Shown here one piece after another: positions 5,896 through 14,469 of a DNA stretch of 15,755 bases. This stretch comes from CAG-1031 sp964556785 (lineage in GTDB: Bacteria > Bacteroidota > Bacteroidia > Bacteroidales > Muribaculaceae). The notes under the pieces are model-generated. The model made no database searches. It saw only the letters and a list, made by a program, of their open reading frames with translations, and was not told the DNA's origin. Each line of letters starts with the position of its first letter. The first letter of the stretch is position 1. A program made the translations under genes and the position numbers. The stretch spans positions 1 to 15,755 of the forward strand of contig CAZKXM010000045.1 of assembly GCA_964556785.1 (NCBI GenBank), given 5' to 3'.

Positions 5896-6294
5896 TCAGT
5901 CGGGGAGAGTCAGGGTGTCGCCGGGTTGCAGCGGGGTGTAAGGGCCATCCTTTACCTCAAAGATCGATGAGGGCTCGATTACGTTGATGCCGTGCCATTG
6001 TCCGGCGGGAATCTGAACGCCGTAGTTTCCGATCAAGGGGTCAAGGTGATGTCGCTCAACGGCCACGCCGGCGTCATTGTAGAAAGTCACAGTCATTTTT
6101 CCCCGCAGCAGGATATATGTCTCGGCCGTGTGACGATGTCGGTGAACCGGGAGCACTGTTCCAGGCAGAAGCACGTTGATAAGCCGCTGGGCTTTGGCAT
6201 CGAGACTGTCGTGGAGGTTGAAGTTCATGCGTAGACGCGGACTTTCGGCGGCTTCCGAACTCACCTGATCAAGAAGATGGTTATCGATTTTCAT
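5896..6294 (-). CDS. WbuC family cupin-fold protein
   Basis: The 132-aa cupin has the WbuC pattern: an N-terminal LLDQVSSEAAESPRLRMNFNLH segment, then the first cupin motif HRHRHTAETYILLRG with His51, His53, His55 and Glu58 as metal ligands. The second motif, IPAGQWHGI, contains His101, and FEVKDGPY lies near the end. WbuC-type proteins are recurrent but poorly characterised members of O-antigen and capsule loci, perhaps sugar-modifying or binding enzymes. It is the last gene of the operon and its start overlaps the upstream glycosyltransferase gene by 14 bp, which implies coupled translation. Confidence 0.85.
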   Translation of the reverse strand: MKIDNHLLDQVSSEAAESPRLRMNFNLHDSLDAKAQRLINVLLPGTVLPVHRHRHTAETYILLRGKMTVTFYNDAGVAVERHHLDPLIGNYGVQIPAGQWHGINVIEPSSIFEVKDGPYTPLQPGDTLTLPD

Positions 6295-7420
6295 TGTAGA
6301 TGCGCGTTAGTTCATCCTGGACAACGCTGAGGGAGTAGCCGGCGGCGATTTCGCGGTTGCGGTGTCCCATTTCGCTGCGCTTCGCGGGATCGGCGATCAG
6401 CTTCGACAGTGCACCGGCTATTTCTTCGGGGCTGGAGGGATTGAACAGGTAACCGTTATGATCGTCGCGGATAACGTCGACATTGCCGCGTATGGCCGAT
6501 GCGATCACCGGGAGGCCGCCGGCCATTGCCTCGAGAACCGACACCGGGAGGCCTTCGTGATATGAGGGGAAGACAAAAATGTCGGCACTTGCAACCATAG
6601 AGGGAATGTCGGAGCGATAGCCTGCAAGTCTAACGTGCGATTCAAGGCCGAGCTCAGCAATGAGTTCACGGAGAGGGCCCTCGAGATTCCCAACGCCGCA
6701 TATAACGTAATAGGGCCTCTTATCGGCCGGAATCATCGCAAGCGCTTTTATCGCTGCAGAATGATTCTTGTTGGAATTAAGTTCGCCTACCGACAGCAAC
6801 AGCAGTGCATCTGCCGGAATGCCTAACCCTGAACGGATCGTCTCTCTGACGCTGGCTGGGGCAACCTGCATTCGCTCGATGTCAAGACCTATCCCGTGGA
6901 CAAAACGGGCCGTGCGGTTGTTCCAGAGCTGAAGGTAGTGCATTTCCTCGTTGTTCATGGCAAGGTTGCGGTCCATCCCGGAACAGATCCAACGTTCGAG
7001 AGGCTTGTAGACCAACTGCGATTTGAGTGAGCTGCCTTTGTAGAACGACATGCCGTGGGGCGTGAAGATAAACACCGATCCGTTCTGAGCCGGTTTGCAT
7101 AGGCGCAGCAGAATGCCGCCGGTTTCGGTGTGGGTGTGGACCAGGTCGAAACGTTCCGTTTGCAGATACTCCTTGAGCGCGGGCAGAAGCCTGATGTTTT
7201 TCATCAGCGAGCCGCGGCAAAAGGGGAGCGACTTAATCCTGATGCCTTCCGAAGTGCATTCACGGGCAAATGCCGTGTTGTGAACCTCGGGCCCCTCGCC
7301 GTCGGTGAAGTTGGCGAGCAGGTGAACCTCGTAGCCCGACTCAATGAGCGCCCGGATGTTGGCCTTGTTGAAGCGGCGGTGGACCGAGCCCATCGGCGCC
7401 ATCAAAAGAGCTTTTTTCAT
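6281..7420 (-). CDS. GT4-family glycosyltransferase
   Basis: This 379-aa GT-B enzyme probably transfers a sugar from a nucleotide donor to the lipid-linked repeat unit on the cytoplasmic face of the inner membrane. The N-terminal acceptor domain begins KKALLMAPMGSVHRRF and has DLVHTHTETGG (residues 92-102) and FTPHG. The C-terminal donor domain has LLLLSVGELNSNKNH (207-220), a VRLAGYRSDIP loop and the retaining GT4 E-x7-E motif HEGLPVSVLEA with Glu289 and Glu297. The length is normal for the family. It lies one base after the ATP-grasp gene and overlaps the cupin gene. The sugar specificity cannot be read from sequence. Confidence 0.9.
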   Translation of the reverse strand: MKKALLMAPMGSVHRRFNKANIRALIESGYEVHLLANFTDGEGPEVHNTAFARECTSEGIRIKSLPFCRGSLMKNIRLLPALKEYLQTERFDLVHTHTETGGILLRLCKPAQNGSVFIFTPHGMSFYKGSSLKSQLVYKPLERWICSGMDRNLAMNNEEMHYLQLWNNRTARFVHGIGLDIERMQVAPASVRETIRSGLGIPADALLLLSVGELNSNKNHSAAIKALAMIPADKRPYYVICGVGNLEGPLRELIAELGLESHVRLAGYRSDIPSMVASADIFVFPSYHEGLPVSVLEAMAGGLPVIASAIRGNVDVIRDDHNGYLFNPSSPEEIAGALSKLIADPAKRSEMGHRNREIAAGYSLSVVQDELTRIYNENR

Positions 7421-7421
7421 G

Positions 7422-8561
7422 TTATTTGAAGCTTTCCCAGTTTTTGATCACTTCCTCCCAGGGCCCGGGATCGTTCTCGTTGTAGATGTAGGTGCACTTG
7501 GCTTTTTTGAAATCGGCGAGCCATTCGGCAAGAGTGATCTTGCCGGTGTCGACACGTTTGCCAAAGTCGATCACCTCCGACATAGAGGTGAAGTCGGCAA
7601 AGTCCTTGCGGTCGGCCGGATCGATGAATCCGTTGTCCATCCCTTTTATCCAGAGATATGCCAGCGGCATGCCTGCCACAAGGCCCGTGGGGTTCCATGC
7701 CGATGCGCGGAAATTCGTTTCCATGAAGTAAAACGTTCCGTCCTTATCGATCAGAAATTCCACTTCAAAAATTCCCTCGAAGCCAATCTCCTCAAACATT
7801 GCATGAAGTCGCCGTTCCATGTCGGGGTTGCGGAATTGGGTGACGTCGTGAAACGGACTGTAATAACCCTGAATGAGATATTTCCACGTCATCTGTGTGA
7901 CGATCTGCATCTGCTGTCCATGATTGATGGTGTAGCCTTCGAGAGCCATCTCGTTCTGCTTGTCGACGAAATGCTGCAGCATTATCTGCGGGCTGACGAT
8001 TTTGTCGATCGCCGCCCGGAGCTCGGCCTCGTCCTGACAGATGAACACGTCGCTTTTCCAGTTGCCGGAATTGGGCGAGATGTCTTTTGTGATTACGGGA
8101 TAGTGCAGATTGCCGGGAATGGGGTCGGATTTGGTGACTACATAGGAGTCGAGCACATTGAATCCGTGTTTTTTTGCCAGCTGCTGGATCACATACTTGT
8201 CCATAAACCGGCTAATGCGTCCCTGAGCGCCGGCATTGAAGGCGATAAAGCGATCTTTCCACTCATCAAAACGCATGTCGAAATAGCCGGTGGTTTTGTC
8301 GTCGGAGAAAATCAGGAACGGACGGTGGGCACGGTCGAAGTGGCCATACTCGCGCATAAGCAGCTCATAGCCTTCTTCAACCGAGTCAACTCTGTGGAGC
8401 CGCGAGATATATTTGCTCTTTGTGGCCACCTCGTAGCGTCGTTTGACCGAGATATACACCGGCGAGATGCCCATCTCGCCGAGGCTGCGTATCTGCCCCA
8501 GCGGATTATAGTGTTCGAGGGCAAACACGATACACAGATGCCCCTTGTAGTTATTTGTCAT
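7422..8561 (-). CDS. ATP-grasp ligase (carboxylate-amine ligase type)
   Basis: The start ATG at 8561 gives 379 aa (MTNNYKGHLCIVFALEHYNP). A longer frame to 8762 adds 67 low-complexity residues that only mirror the upstream gene and is rejected. The preATP-grasp part is at residues 1-110. DKYVIQQLAKKHG (121-133) begins the ATP-grasp fold, and YPVITKD has the nucleotide-binding Lys159. FEGIFEVEFL and FYFMETNFRAS supply the Mg-binding Glu281 and Asn283. ATP-grasp enzymes couple a carboxylate to an amine through an acyl phosphate. In this capsule context it could attach an amino acid or other acid to an amino sugar, which is inference. Its start overlaps the DegT-like gene by 11 bp, suggesting linked action. 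Confidence 0.85.
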   Translation of the reverse strand: MTNNYKGHLCIVFALEHYNPLGQIRSLGEMGISPVYISVKRRYEVATKSKYISRLHRVDSVEEGYELLMREYGHFDRAHRPFLIFSDDKTTGYFDMRFDEWKDRFIAFNAGAQGRISRFMDKYVIQQLAKKHGFNVLDSYVVTKSDPIPGNLHYPVITKDISPNSGNWKSDVFICQDEAELRAAIDKIVSPQIMLQHFVDKQNEMALEGYTINHGQQMQIVTQMTWKYLIQGYYSPFHDVTQFRNPDMERRLHAMFEEIGFEGIFEVEFLIDKDGTFYFMETNFRASAWNPTGLVAGMPLAYLWIKGMDNGFIDPADRKDFADFTSMSEVIDFGKRVDTGKITLAEWLADFKKAKCTYIYNENDPGPWEEVIKNWESFK

Positions 8562-9534
8562 CAGAAAGGTGAGTATGGATAACGTGTGACAGATAGTTGA
8601 GATGCTGTTCGGAGTAGCGCTGATCGATGGTGACGGGAATAACGTAGCGCGACATCCAGTGCTCGAATGTGTCGGCAGGCTGTTCATCGCAGATGTAGCT
8701 CCACCAGTGGCCCTGGAAGTGCTTCGCACGGAGGAGGGCGTCGAGCAGGCCGTCGTTTTCAACCACCAGAGGGTAAACCATCGGCACTGTGGTGTCGTCG
8801 AAATATCTCAGCGGGTCAATCATGTTGATCGATCCGAGCAGGCGGTGAGCTGTCAGGAAGTTGCGTTGGCGGGCCTCGATGATCCCGCCATAGTCTGTGC
8901 CGTCAAGAATGGCGCGTGTGAGCGGCGACATCAGCATTATTCCCTCGGAGTCAATGCGTTCTTCATTGAGTTTGCGGGCGCTGTAGCCTTTGCCCTCACA
9001 TCCGTGCTCAATGCGGGTGAGAAGAAACGCTGCCGTGTCTGACGAATAGCCTTGCGGGTAGTCACCCAACCCTGAGCCCGCACCGGGGCCGATAACGTAA
9101 GCGCCGTCGGGCACACCGATAAACTTACGGCAGGAGTAGACATTGAGCGCGCCTGCCACCGGATCGCAAAAAAATGCCTGACAGTTGTCGATTATCGGGT
9201 GGGCCATGCCGGCGGCGAGCTCGCTCATGCGCCGGTGTGACATTATTCCGAAATAGTTGACCAGCAGCACTGCCTCGTTATCGCCCGGATTGAGATCAAC
9301 GGGGTTGAAGCGCTCGTCGATGCGATAATACTTGATCACGGCGCCCTGCGAAGTCAGGGCATCGCGCACCGAGTCACACTGATACACCGGAATCCATATC
9401 GTCCGGCATCCGCTCACCCTCAGCGCATGGCAGATGGCCGATCGGCCGGTGTTGAGGCGGGCCGTGTCGGCCGAGGCTTTGTAGTGCTCCCGTCCTTTCG
9501 GCAGCTGAAGCTCAATGAAACTCCCGATTTCCAT
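8551..9534 (-). CDS. DegT/DnrJ/EryC1/StrS-like PLP enzyme, divergent
   Basis: This 327-aa protein is shorter than the usual 370 aa or so of sugar aminotransferases. The fold markers remain: GRSAICHALR (30-39) near the N-terminus, IWIPVYQCDSV (46-56), AVLLVNYFG, the PLP-contact IIDNCQAFF with Asp116 and Gln119, and YSCRKFIGVPDGAYV with the candidate Schiff-base Lys137 followed by DGA rather than the usual GG. The C-terminal part ends with VIPVTIDQRYSEQHLNYLS. The family usually aminates keto-sugar nucleotides, or acts as dehydratase. The shortened form and altered Lys context could mean another substrate. It sits between the initiating sugar transferase and the ATP-grasp gene. Confidence 0.75.
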   Translation of the reverse strand: MEIGSFIELQLPKGREHYKASADTARLNTGRSAICHALRVSGCRTIWIPVYQCDSVRDALTSQGAVIKYYRIDERFNPVDLNPGDNEAVLLVNYFGIMSHRRMSELAAGMAHPIIDNCQAFFCDPVAGALNVYSCRKFIGVPDGAYVIGPGAGSGLGDYPQGYSSDTAAFLLTRIEHGCEGKGYSARKLNEERIDSEGIMLMSPLTRAILDGTDYGGIIEARQRNFLTAHRLLGSINMIDPLRYFDDTTVPMVYPLVVENDGLLDALLRAKHFQGHWWSYICDEQPADTFEHWMSRYVIPVTIDQRYSEQHLNYLSHVIHTHLSDDK

Positions 9535-9545
9535 ATCTGTCTGTT

Positions 9546-10163
9546 TCAGGGATTGCGGATTATCTGATCGTCGGTCATTTTCGGAGCGCGCACCGAATCG
9601 TCGGGGCGCTCGAAACCGAATATGATCTTCAGGGTGGTGACAAACACAATCCAGTCGAGCTTCGGCGACCAGTTGCGAACGTAGTAGAGGTCGAACTCGG
9701 CCATCTGCCGCCGGTTTTCCGACTCTCCCTCATGGATCGCCTCCCAGCCGGTTATTCCCGGCCGCATCGACTGCCGCTCATGCTGCTCGGCTGAGGTCAT
9801 GACCAGCATCTCCTTGGGCAGAATGGGGCGCGGCCCGATAAACGACATGTCGCCCTTAAGGATGTTCCATATCTGAAACAGCTCATCGATGTTTGTGGCG
9901 CGGATAATCCGTCCCCACCTCTTGAGGCGCACTTCATCGGGCAGGAGATTGCCCTGAGCATCGCGCTCGTTGGTCATTGACCGGAGCTTGAGCAGCGTGA
10001 ACTCCCGGCAGTTGCGCCCCACCCGTGTCTGTCGGAATATCGGTGAACTGCCTGGCGATGCTATCGCCACGGTGATCATTCCGATCAGCAGCATCAGGCA
10101 TGCCGGGACAAAGAGGATCACCGCAAGAATAATGTCGGCCGCGCGTTTTAGAAAGCGTCCCAT
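9546..10163 (-). CDS. Initiating phosphoglycosyl transferase (bacterial sugar transferase)
   Basis: This 205-aa monotopic enzyme starts each repeat unit by moving a sugar-1-phosphate from a UDP-sugar to undecaprenyl phosphate. It has the single N-terminal re-entrant hydrophobic helix (residues about 9-35), then FRQTRVGRNCREFTLLKLRSM (split over 43-63), the catalytic dyad Asp93-Glu94 in RATNIDELFQIWN, KGDMSFIGPRP (103-113) and RPGITGWEAI. The Phe in DELFQ replaces the Pro usual at that site. It lacks the four-helix N-terminal extension of WcaJ/WbaP-type enzymes and so resembles PglC-type short forms. It is packed 3 bp after the deacetylase gene and 11 bp before the DegT-like gene. Confidence 0.9.
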   Translation of the reverse strand: MGRFLKRAADIILAVILFVPACLMLLIGMITVAIASPGSSPIFRQTRVGRNCREFTLLKLRSMTNERDAQGNLLPDEVRLKRWGRIIRATNIDELFQIWNILKGDMSFIGPRPILPKEMLVMTSAEQHERQSMRPGITGWEAIHEGESENRRQMAEFDLYYVRNWSPKLDWIVFVTTLKIIFGFERPDDSVRAPKMTDDQIIRNP

Positions 10164-10166
10164 TGG

Positions 10167-10844
10167 TCAGAGTCGTCTGAGTGCTGTTTCGAAAGCTTCG
10201 GCATAGTTGCATCCCGCCTGACTGCCGCGCCATGCAGCCAGCCCTTTCATGGCCTCGCCGCTGCGCGGGTGAGGGTAGGGACGCATAACGCCGCGATACA
10301 TTCCAAGGGCCTTGATCTTAGTGTCGATGCCATCTTCGCCGATCTCAACATAGGTGTCGGGGCGGAATGCGTTGAACGTCGTGTTGACCCCCCAGTCGGT
10401 TGCCGACCCCACCTCCATAAACCAGAAATCGCTGATGGGCTTGAATGCCGGATTGCGCTGGAAAAGGCGGATGGCTTCCTGACACGCCATGCTCGTCATG
10501 AGATGGTCGTTGTTGGTGTCGCTCGAGTGATGGGTTATTATGATGTCGGGTTCGGTCTCCTTTATGGCCTGTTCGATAAACTGCACGAGCTTGATGTGGG
10601 GCACGGTGTTCATCTCGATGTTGGGGAATGTTCCCTCGAAAGTTTTGTTCACCCCAAGCAGGGTGGTTGCCGAGTTGAGGTCGGCGTCGAGCTCCTCGTC
10701 GCTCGGACGGAAAGCGCGCGCCTTCGCCTCGGTACACATCACGCACACATCAACCCGATTGCCCTGGCGGGTCCATTTGTAGATCGATGCTCCGGCTCCG
10801 AGCACCTCATCGTCGGGGTGAGCGACAACGATCAGAATGTTCAT
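10167..10844 (-). CDS. PIG-L/LmbE family deacetylase
   Basis: The 225-aa protein begins MNILIVVAHPDDEVLGAG with the zinc-binding AHPDDE motif at 8-13. The distal THHSSDTNNDH (104-114) supplies the third ligand His and catalytic neighbours. Members of this Zn-dependent family remove N-acetyl groups from GlcNAc-type sugars. In this operon it may free an amine on a lipid-linked or nucleotide sugar, to be left positively charged or acylated again. Its start overlaps the polymerase stop as ATGA (10841-10844). The C-terminal half (SDFWFMEVGS, RGVMRPYPHPRSGEAM) is typical of the family in capsule loci. Confidence 0.9.
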   Translation of the reverse strand: MNILIVVAHPDDEVLGAGASIYKWTRQGNRVDVCVMCTEAKARAFRPSDEELDADLNSATTLLGVNKTFEGTFPNIEMNTVPHIKLVQFIEQAIKETEPDIIITHHSSDTNNDHLMTSMACQEAIRLFQRNPAFKPISDFWFMEVGSATDWGVNTTFNAFRPDTYVEIGEDGIDTKIKALGMYRGVMRPYPHPRSGEAMKGLAAWRGSQAGCNYAEAFETALRRL

Positions 10845-11887
10845 ATTGACAATTGATATAAGGGTAGGTTTGATTTACTGATGAATAGAAGCATAGCCAG
10901 GCAAGCTATGATGAAAGCTGCATTGGCCAGCTGGCGATTGTTGTAGAGAGCCAGCGCGCGCGGCACCAGCACTGTGTCGAACACACAGAAATAGAAGGCC
11001 ACGCGCGACATCTCGGCAAGCATCCCCGCCATCGACTGAAACACCATGCCGATCGTTGCCAGAATAAAGAGCAGCGAGTTCGACCGGTTGCGACCGGTGA
11101 GCGTCTTGAGCTTGAACAGCGCGATAATGTAGAGCGCAATCTGGATAATGAATGCCGTTGCGTTCTGACTGCTGTTGTAGACGGTGCCGTAGTTCTTGAA
11201 GCGCTCGTTGAACACCATCGCCGAATATTTCACCACGGCGTCGATATGAATGTTAGCCGTCACGATAAACAGCAGCGGGAACAGGAACAGAATCCACCAC
11301 CTGATCTTCAGCTTGCGCAGCGGGTAGGCTAAAAGAAACATCACCACGGAATTATGGAAGGTGTAGGCCACGGCGATGCAGAGCAGAAACTTGAGCAGCT
11401 TTGACTCGCGCAGATATTTGAACGATATCATCACCACCGAGATCGCTGCAGTCTGGCGTATGCCCGCCACAAAAAATGCGAACAACCCGAGCATACACAT
11501 CACAATGTAGGCCTCAAGATATTCCACCGGAGTGCGCAGATTGTTCTTTAGCAGACAGTAAAGCCCGGCAGCCGGGAAAAGAGCCCACGTCAGCAGAAAG
11601 AACGGATAGCTGTCGGTGAACTGGCCCACGAGCCACGTAATCGCGGTGTAGCCCGGCTCGCGGTCGGCGGGCAGATCCTTCAGCAATGTCGATCCCTTGA
11701 TATTTGCGATCTCGAGAAAAGCCCTTACGTAGCTTGGAGTGTCGGTGCCCACCGTGGTGTCGCGCAAACCGATCAGAAGCCACAGAAGGATGATCGATAC
11801 TATCAGATAAACCCGCGATGTCTGGCGCTCGTCAGGCAAAAGCAGCCCCAGCAGCAACAGCGCGAAAAAAACGAAATAGATGGTCAT
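10841..11887 (-). CDS. EpsG/Wzy-type polysaccharide polymerase
   Basis: This 348-aa integral membrane protein has about nine to ten hydrophobic segments spread over its whole length. The EpsG family hallmark lies after the first two helices: LLIGLRDTTVGTDTPSY (residues 37-53). Later segments include a loop with RQTAAISVVMISFKYL and HNSVVMFLLAYPLR, a His loop common to the family. Such proteins join undecaprenyl-linked repeat units on the periplasmic side of the inner membrane. It is the only polymerase in the window and follows the second glycosyltransferase gene by 9 bp. Confidence 0.85.
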   Translation of the reverse strand: MTIYFVFFALLLLGLLLPDERQTSRVYLIVSIILLWLLIGLRDTTVGTDTPSYVRAFLEIANIKGSTLLKDLPADREPGYTAITWLVGQFTDSYPFFLLTWALFPAAGLYCLLKNNLRTPVEYLEAYIVMCMLGLFAFFVAGIRQTAAISVVMISFKYLRESKLLKFLLCIAVAYTFHNSVVMFLLAYPLRKLKIRWWILFLFPLLFIVTANIHIDAVVKYSAMVFNERFKNYGTVYNSSQNATAFIIQIALYIIALFKLKTLTGRNRSNSLLFILATIGMVFQSMAGMLAEMSRVAFYFCVFDTVLVPRALALYNNRQLANAAFIIACLAMLLFISKSNLPLYQLSI

Positions 11888-11896
11888 GAGCTGAGA

Positions 11897-13183
11897 TTAA
11901 GCATCTTTTGAATCAATGCACTGTCTCATTCGTGACAGGAGAAGATGCTGTGAATGGTTTTTTAGGGCGGTTTCCCGCTTATTTTTTAAGGACTCGTTAA
12001 TAATTTCAGGATTGCGGTAAATGCTTTCCAATAGCTTCTCTATCGACTTCTGTGAGTCGGCAAACAATCCGATGTTCGAGTTGATCAGATAGCTTACAGA
12101 GGCGATGTTTCGTGGACCGTAGACAATCAGACCCGAGGCTGACTGGAGATAGTCGATGATTTTTGTTGAGAACGACAGGCGGGTGTTGGCGATGTCGCTT
12201 TTTTTGAAAGATTCTATAAAAACCGTGAAATCCGTCTCATTGAGAATTTTTACGATCTCCTTATAGGGGCGCGGAGGAAAGATGAAGGAGTATTCCCTGT
12301 TATCCAAGAGCTTTTTGGTCTTTTTATCAACAGTGCTGTTTGAATATATAGACAGCTTGAATATGTTGCCGAATTTTTGATTCACATTGTTTATGGCATT
12401 TGCCACGGTGATGAGCATCCGGTCTCTGCCATAAAGCAGATTCCCCGCGTAGACAATTTCAAAAGGTTGAGAAAGTTTACGGTCGATGGTTTGTGGTAGG
12501 GAACATGTTTTGAACTGTGGGAGAAAATGGCGGTTGAAAATTCCAGAGTATTCATCACATAGTTCATGTGAACCTCCAAGAAGCAGATCAGATTTGGAAA
12601 CAGACTGGCGCAACACTGACCGCAACTTTTTCTGATATATATAGCTCAGAGGCATTCGGCTTTTGTAACCATACATATCGTCACCGAAGAATAATGCGAT
12701 CTTAGCTTTTGAAATCGCCTGACAATGCCACAGCAAACGGTGCATGTACCAGTTATTGTGGCCGTGCATGTAGATGATATCAGGGTTAAATTCGGTTACG
12801 AATTTATTAAGTGCGTCTGATTTCCAATTATTCAAGCTCCAGATGAGCTCACGGGCAAAGAGGAAGGAAGATGGACGCCATTTGTGGAAAATCAGATGCT
12901 TCAAAGAGCTGAACCTGGAATTCGTCATGTGGCTTTTAGAGACTGCAGGTTCAGGAGTCTGCTCGTGTCCACAGGGTTGTGAACGGTCAATCAGGGATCG
13001 GATTATGTCTTTTTCGGTAACTCGGAAATATTTCTTGCAGAGAGTGTTTTCAATCGCTTCTTCGCGGCAGAAAATGTTGGCGAACTCCACCTCGTCATTG
13101 GCATCACCAAAAAAATTTGAGAAGGTGTTTCCTGTAGCCATAGAATTATTCCAGGCATTCAGGGAGATCGTAAGAATCCTCAT
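11897..13183 (-). CDS. GT-B glycosyltransferase, AT-rich
   Basis: This 428-aa protein has the outline of a GT-B transferase: an N-terminal MRILTISLNAWNNSMATGNTFSNFF nucleotide-fold start, PDIIYMHGHNNWYM, ALFFGDDMYG, then a C-terminal domain with FEIVYAGNLLYGRDRM, a DFTVFIESFK segment and FSTKIIDYLQSASGLIVYGP, where the usual donor-site E-x7-E is not clear. The similarity is therefore to distant GT4-like capsule transferases. Its start overlaps the pyruvyl transferase stop as ATGA (13180-13183). Base composition (about 42% GC in lines counted by eye) is clearly lower than in the genes on either side. Confidence 0.75.
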   Translation of the reverse strand: MRILTISLNAWNNSMATGNTFSNFFGDANDEVEFANIFCREEAIENTLCKKYFRVTEKDIIRSLIDRSQPCGHEQTPEPAVSKSHMTNSRFSSLKHLIFHKWRPSSFLFARELIWSLNNWKSDALNKFVTEFNPDIIYMHGHNNWYMHRLLWHCQAISKAKIALFFGDDMYGYKSRMPLSYIYQKKLRSVLRQSVSKSDLLLGGSHELCDEYSGIFNRHFLPQFKTCSLPQTIDRKLSQPFEIVYAGNLLYGRDRMLITVANAINNVNQKFGNIFKLSIYSNSTVDKKTKKLLDNREYSFIFPPRPYKEIVKILNETDFTVFIESFKKSDIANTRLSFSTKIIDYLQSASGLIVYGPRNIASVSYLINSNIGLFADSQKSIEKLLESIYRNPEIINESLKNKRETALKNHSQHLLLSRMRQCIDSKDA

Positions 13184-14469
13184 TTTACGTAGTTTCTCAG
13201 GTCAGAGACAATCTTTCGGCGGTTTTTCGCGATCCTTGTTTTAAGTTCGGCAAGTTTCGTCCTGTAAACAGCATCATTAGCCACCATACGGTCAAAAGCT
13301 TCACATAGTTTATCGCCACAGAGATCATCAATATCGACAACATAGTCTTCCAGGCCGTTATCACGCATGATTCCCCGGGATTTATTGCCACCGTAAGCAA
13401 CTGACACAGCTGGGACTCCCGAAGCGATTGAGAAAATTACAGAGTGAAACCGTGTTCCCACAATATATTTGAATTGTGAATAGAGATGTTTCAATTCGCT
13501 ACAATCGTAAGAACTATTGACAATCACCTGATATTCACCGTCGGGGAGCCCGGATGTGATGGCCTGAATGCTTTTTAGATCGTCTTCGTGGGAATTTATG
13601 GCAAGAGTGTGTTGCACAAACACAGGCATAAAACCTTTACTGAAAATATGCCGTGCAAGCTTTCTGAAACTGCCGAGATATGTTTCGTATAGCTCTTCTC
13701 CGTTCTTATGCTCGGGGAAACGGTAGGGGCGGGTGGTTATTGCAACGGCTGGACGCTGCGTTTCAGCCATTGAAATATCGACGTCTGACGGCTGAAGGTA
13801 AAACCCAAGATCGTCAGTAAGCTTGAACTCGATATCGGGGAAGTGCATGGTCATGTAGGCGTGAGAGATAGATTCACGGCACAGAACAAGCTCACAACCT
13901 TTAAGCGCTTTTCTAACTTGCCATTTGGCAGTGAAGCCATCGAGCGGTCCGAATGAATTAGGCATTACGAAAACCGGCTTGCCCAAGCGTTTTGCAAGAT
14001 AAATTGGAAACAGATGAAAATAGAGGTAATAAGGTACGGTGATACCTCCGTAAGAGTGGATGAATCCACCGCCTTTGATGAAAACCGCGTCGGCATCACG
14101 GAACTTGTCGATTTCAGAGCGAGTTTCCTTGCTGAATATACGGCACAGCTTCTCTGATTTGGCAATAGCTAATAATGAAAGGGAGAATGCAAGGTCAATT
14201 ATCGCCTGAACGCCCCACTTTACTTTTGTGACCAAGCCATATTGAATGTTGTTGGTCTTTTTGTTGCGTGATGGGTGTTTCAAAATAGGTGAAAAACACT
14301 TGAATCCTTTTTTTATGCTCTGTTTGGATAAAATCGGCTCGCTCTGGATAAAAAAATCTCCATCGAATCCTGAATCTTTGGCTAAACGGATAGTTTCCCA
14401 AACGAGAGCCTGATCGCCTCGGTTTAAATCGGTACAATCAGGAAGAATCAGTATTTTATGCTTTTTCAT
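13180..14469 (-). CDS. Polysaccharide pyruvyl transferase family protein
   Basis: The 429-aa enzyme is of the PS_pyruv_trans type, which uses phosphoenolpyruvate to put a pyruvate ketal on a sugar and so adds negative charge. Motifs in order are DLNRGDQAL (14-22), DAVFIKGGGFIHSYGG (127-142), NSFGPLDG (171-178), LCRESIS (196-202) and the PEP-site region VGTRFHSVIFSIASGVPAVSV (split over 337-357) with Arg340 and His342, followed by YGGNKSRGIM. All key features are intact. The gene is AT-rich like its downstream neighbour. Start and stop overlap the flanking genes (14 bp and 4 bp). Confidence 0.9.
   Translation of the reverse strand: MKKHKILILPDCTDLNRGDQALVWETIRLAKDSGFDGDFFIQSEPILSKQSIKKGFKCFSPILKHPSRNKKTNNIQYGLVTKVKWGVQAIIDLAFSLSLLAIAKSEKLCRIFSKETRSEIDKFRDADAVFIKGGGFIHSYGGITVPYYLYFHLFPIYLAKRLGKPVFVMPNSFGPLDGFTAKWQVRKALKGCELVLCRESISHAYMTMHFPDIEFKLTDDLGFYLQPSDVDISMAETQRPAVAITTRPYRFPEHKNGEELYETYLGSFRKLARHIFSKGFMPVFVQHTLAINSHEDDLKSIQAITSGLPDGEYQVIVNSSYDCSELKHLYSQFKYIVGTRFHSVIFSIASGVPAVSVAYGGNKSRGIMRDNGLEDYVVDIDDLCGDKLCEAFDRMVANDAVYRTKLAELKTRIAKNRRKIVSDLRNYVK

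Noticed and set aside
7344..8582. 412-codon plus-strand open frame
   Set aside because: It is antisense to the ATP-grasp gene and the end of a GT4 gene, whose motifs are clear. Long antisense frames arise readily in GC-rich coding DNA, and the translation has no recognisable domain.
8562..8762. 67-residue N-terminal extension of the ATP-grasp gene
   Set aside because: It is Ser/Thr/Ala-rich without domain features and lies wholly within the upstream DegT-like gene in another frame. ATG 8561 gives a normal family start with an 11-bp overlap.
10269..10856. 195-codon plus-strand open frame
   Set aside because: It is a mirror frame of the PIG-L deacetylase gene, which has intact AHPDDE and HHSSD motifs on the minus strand.
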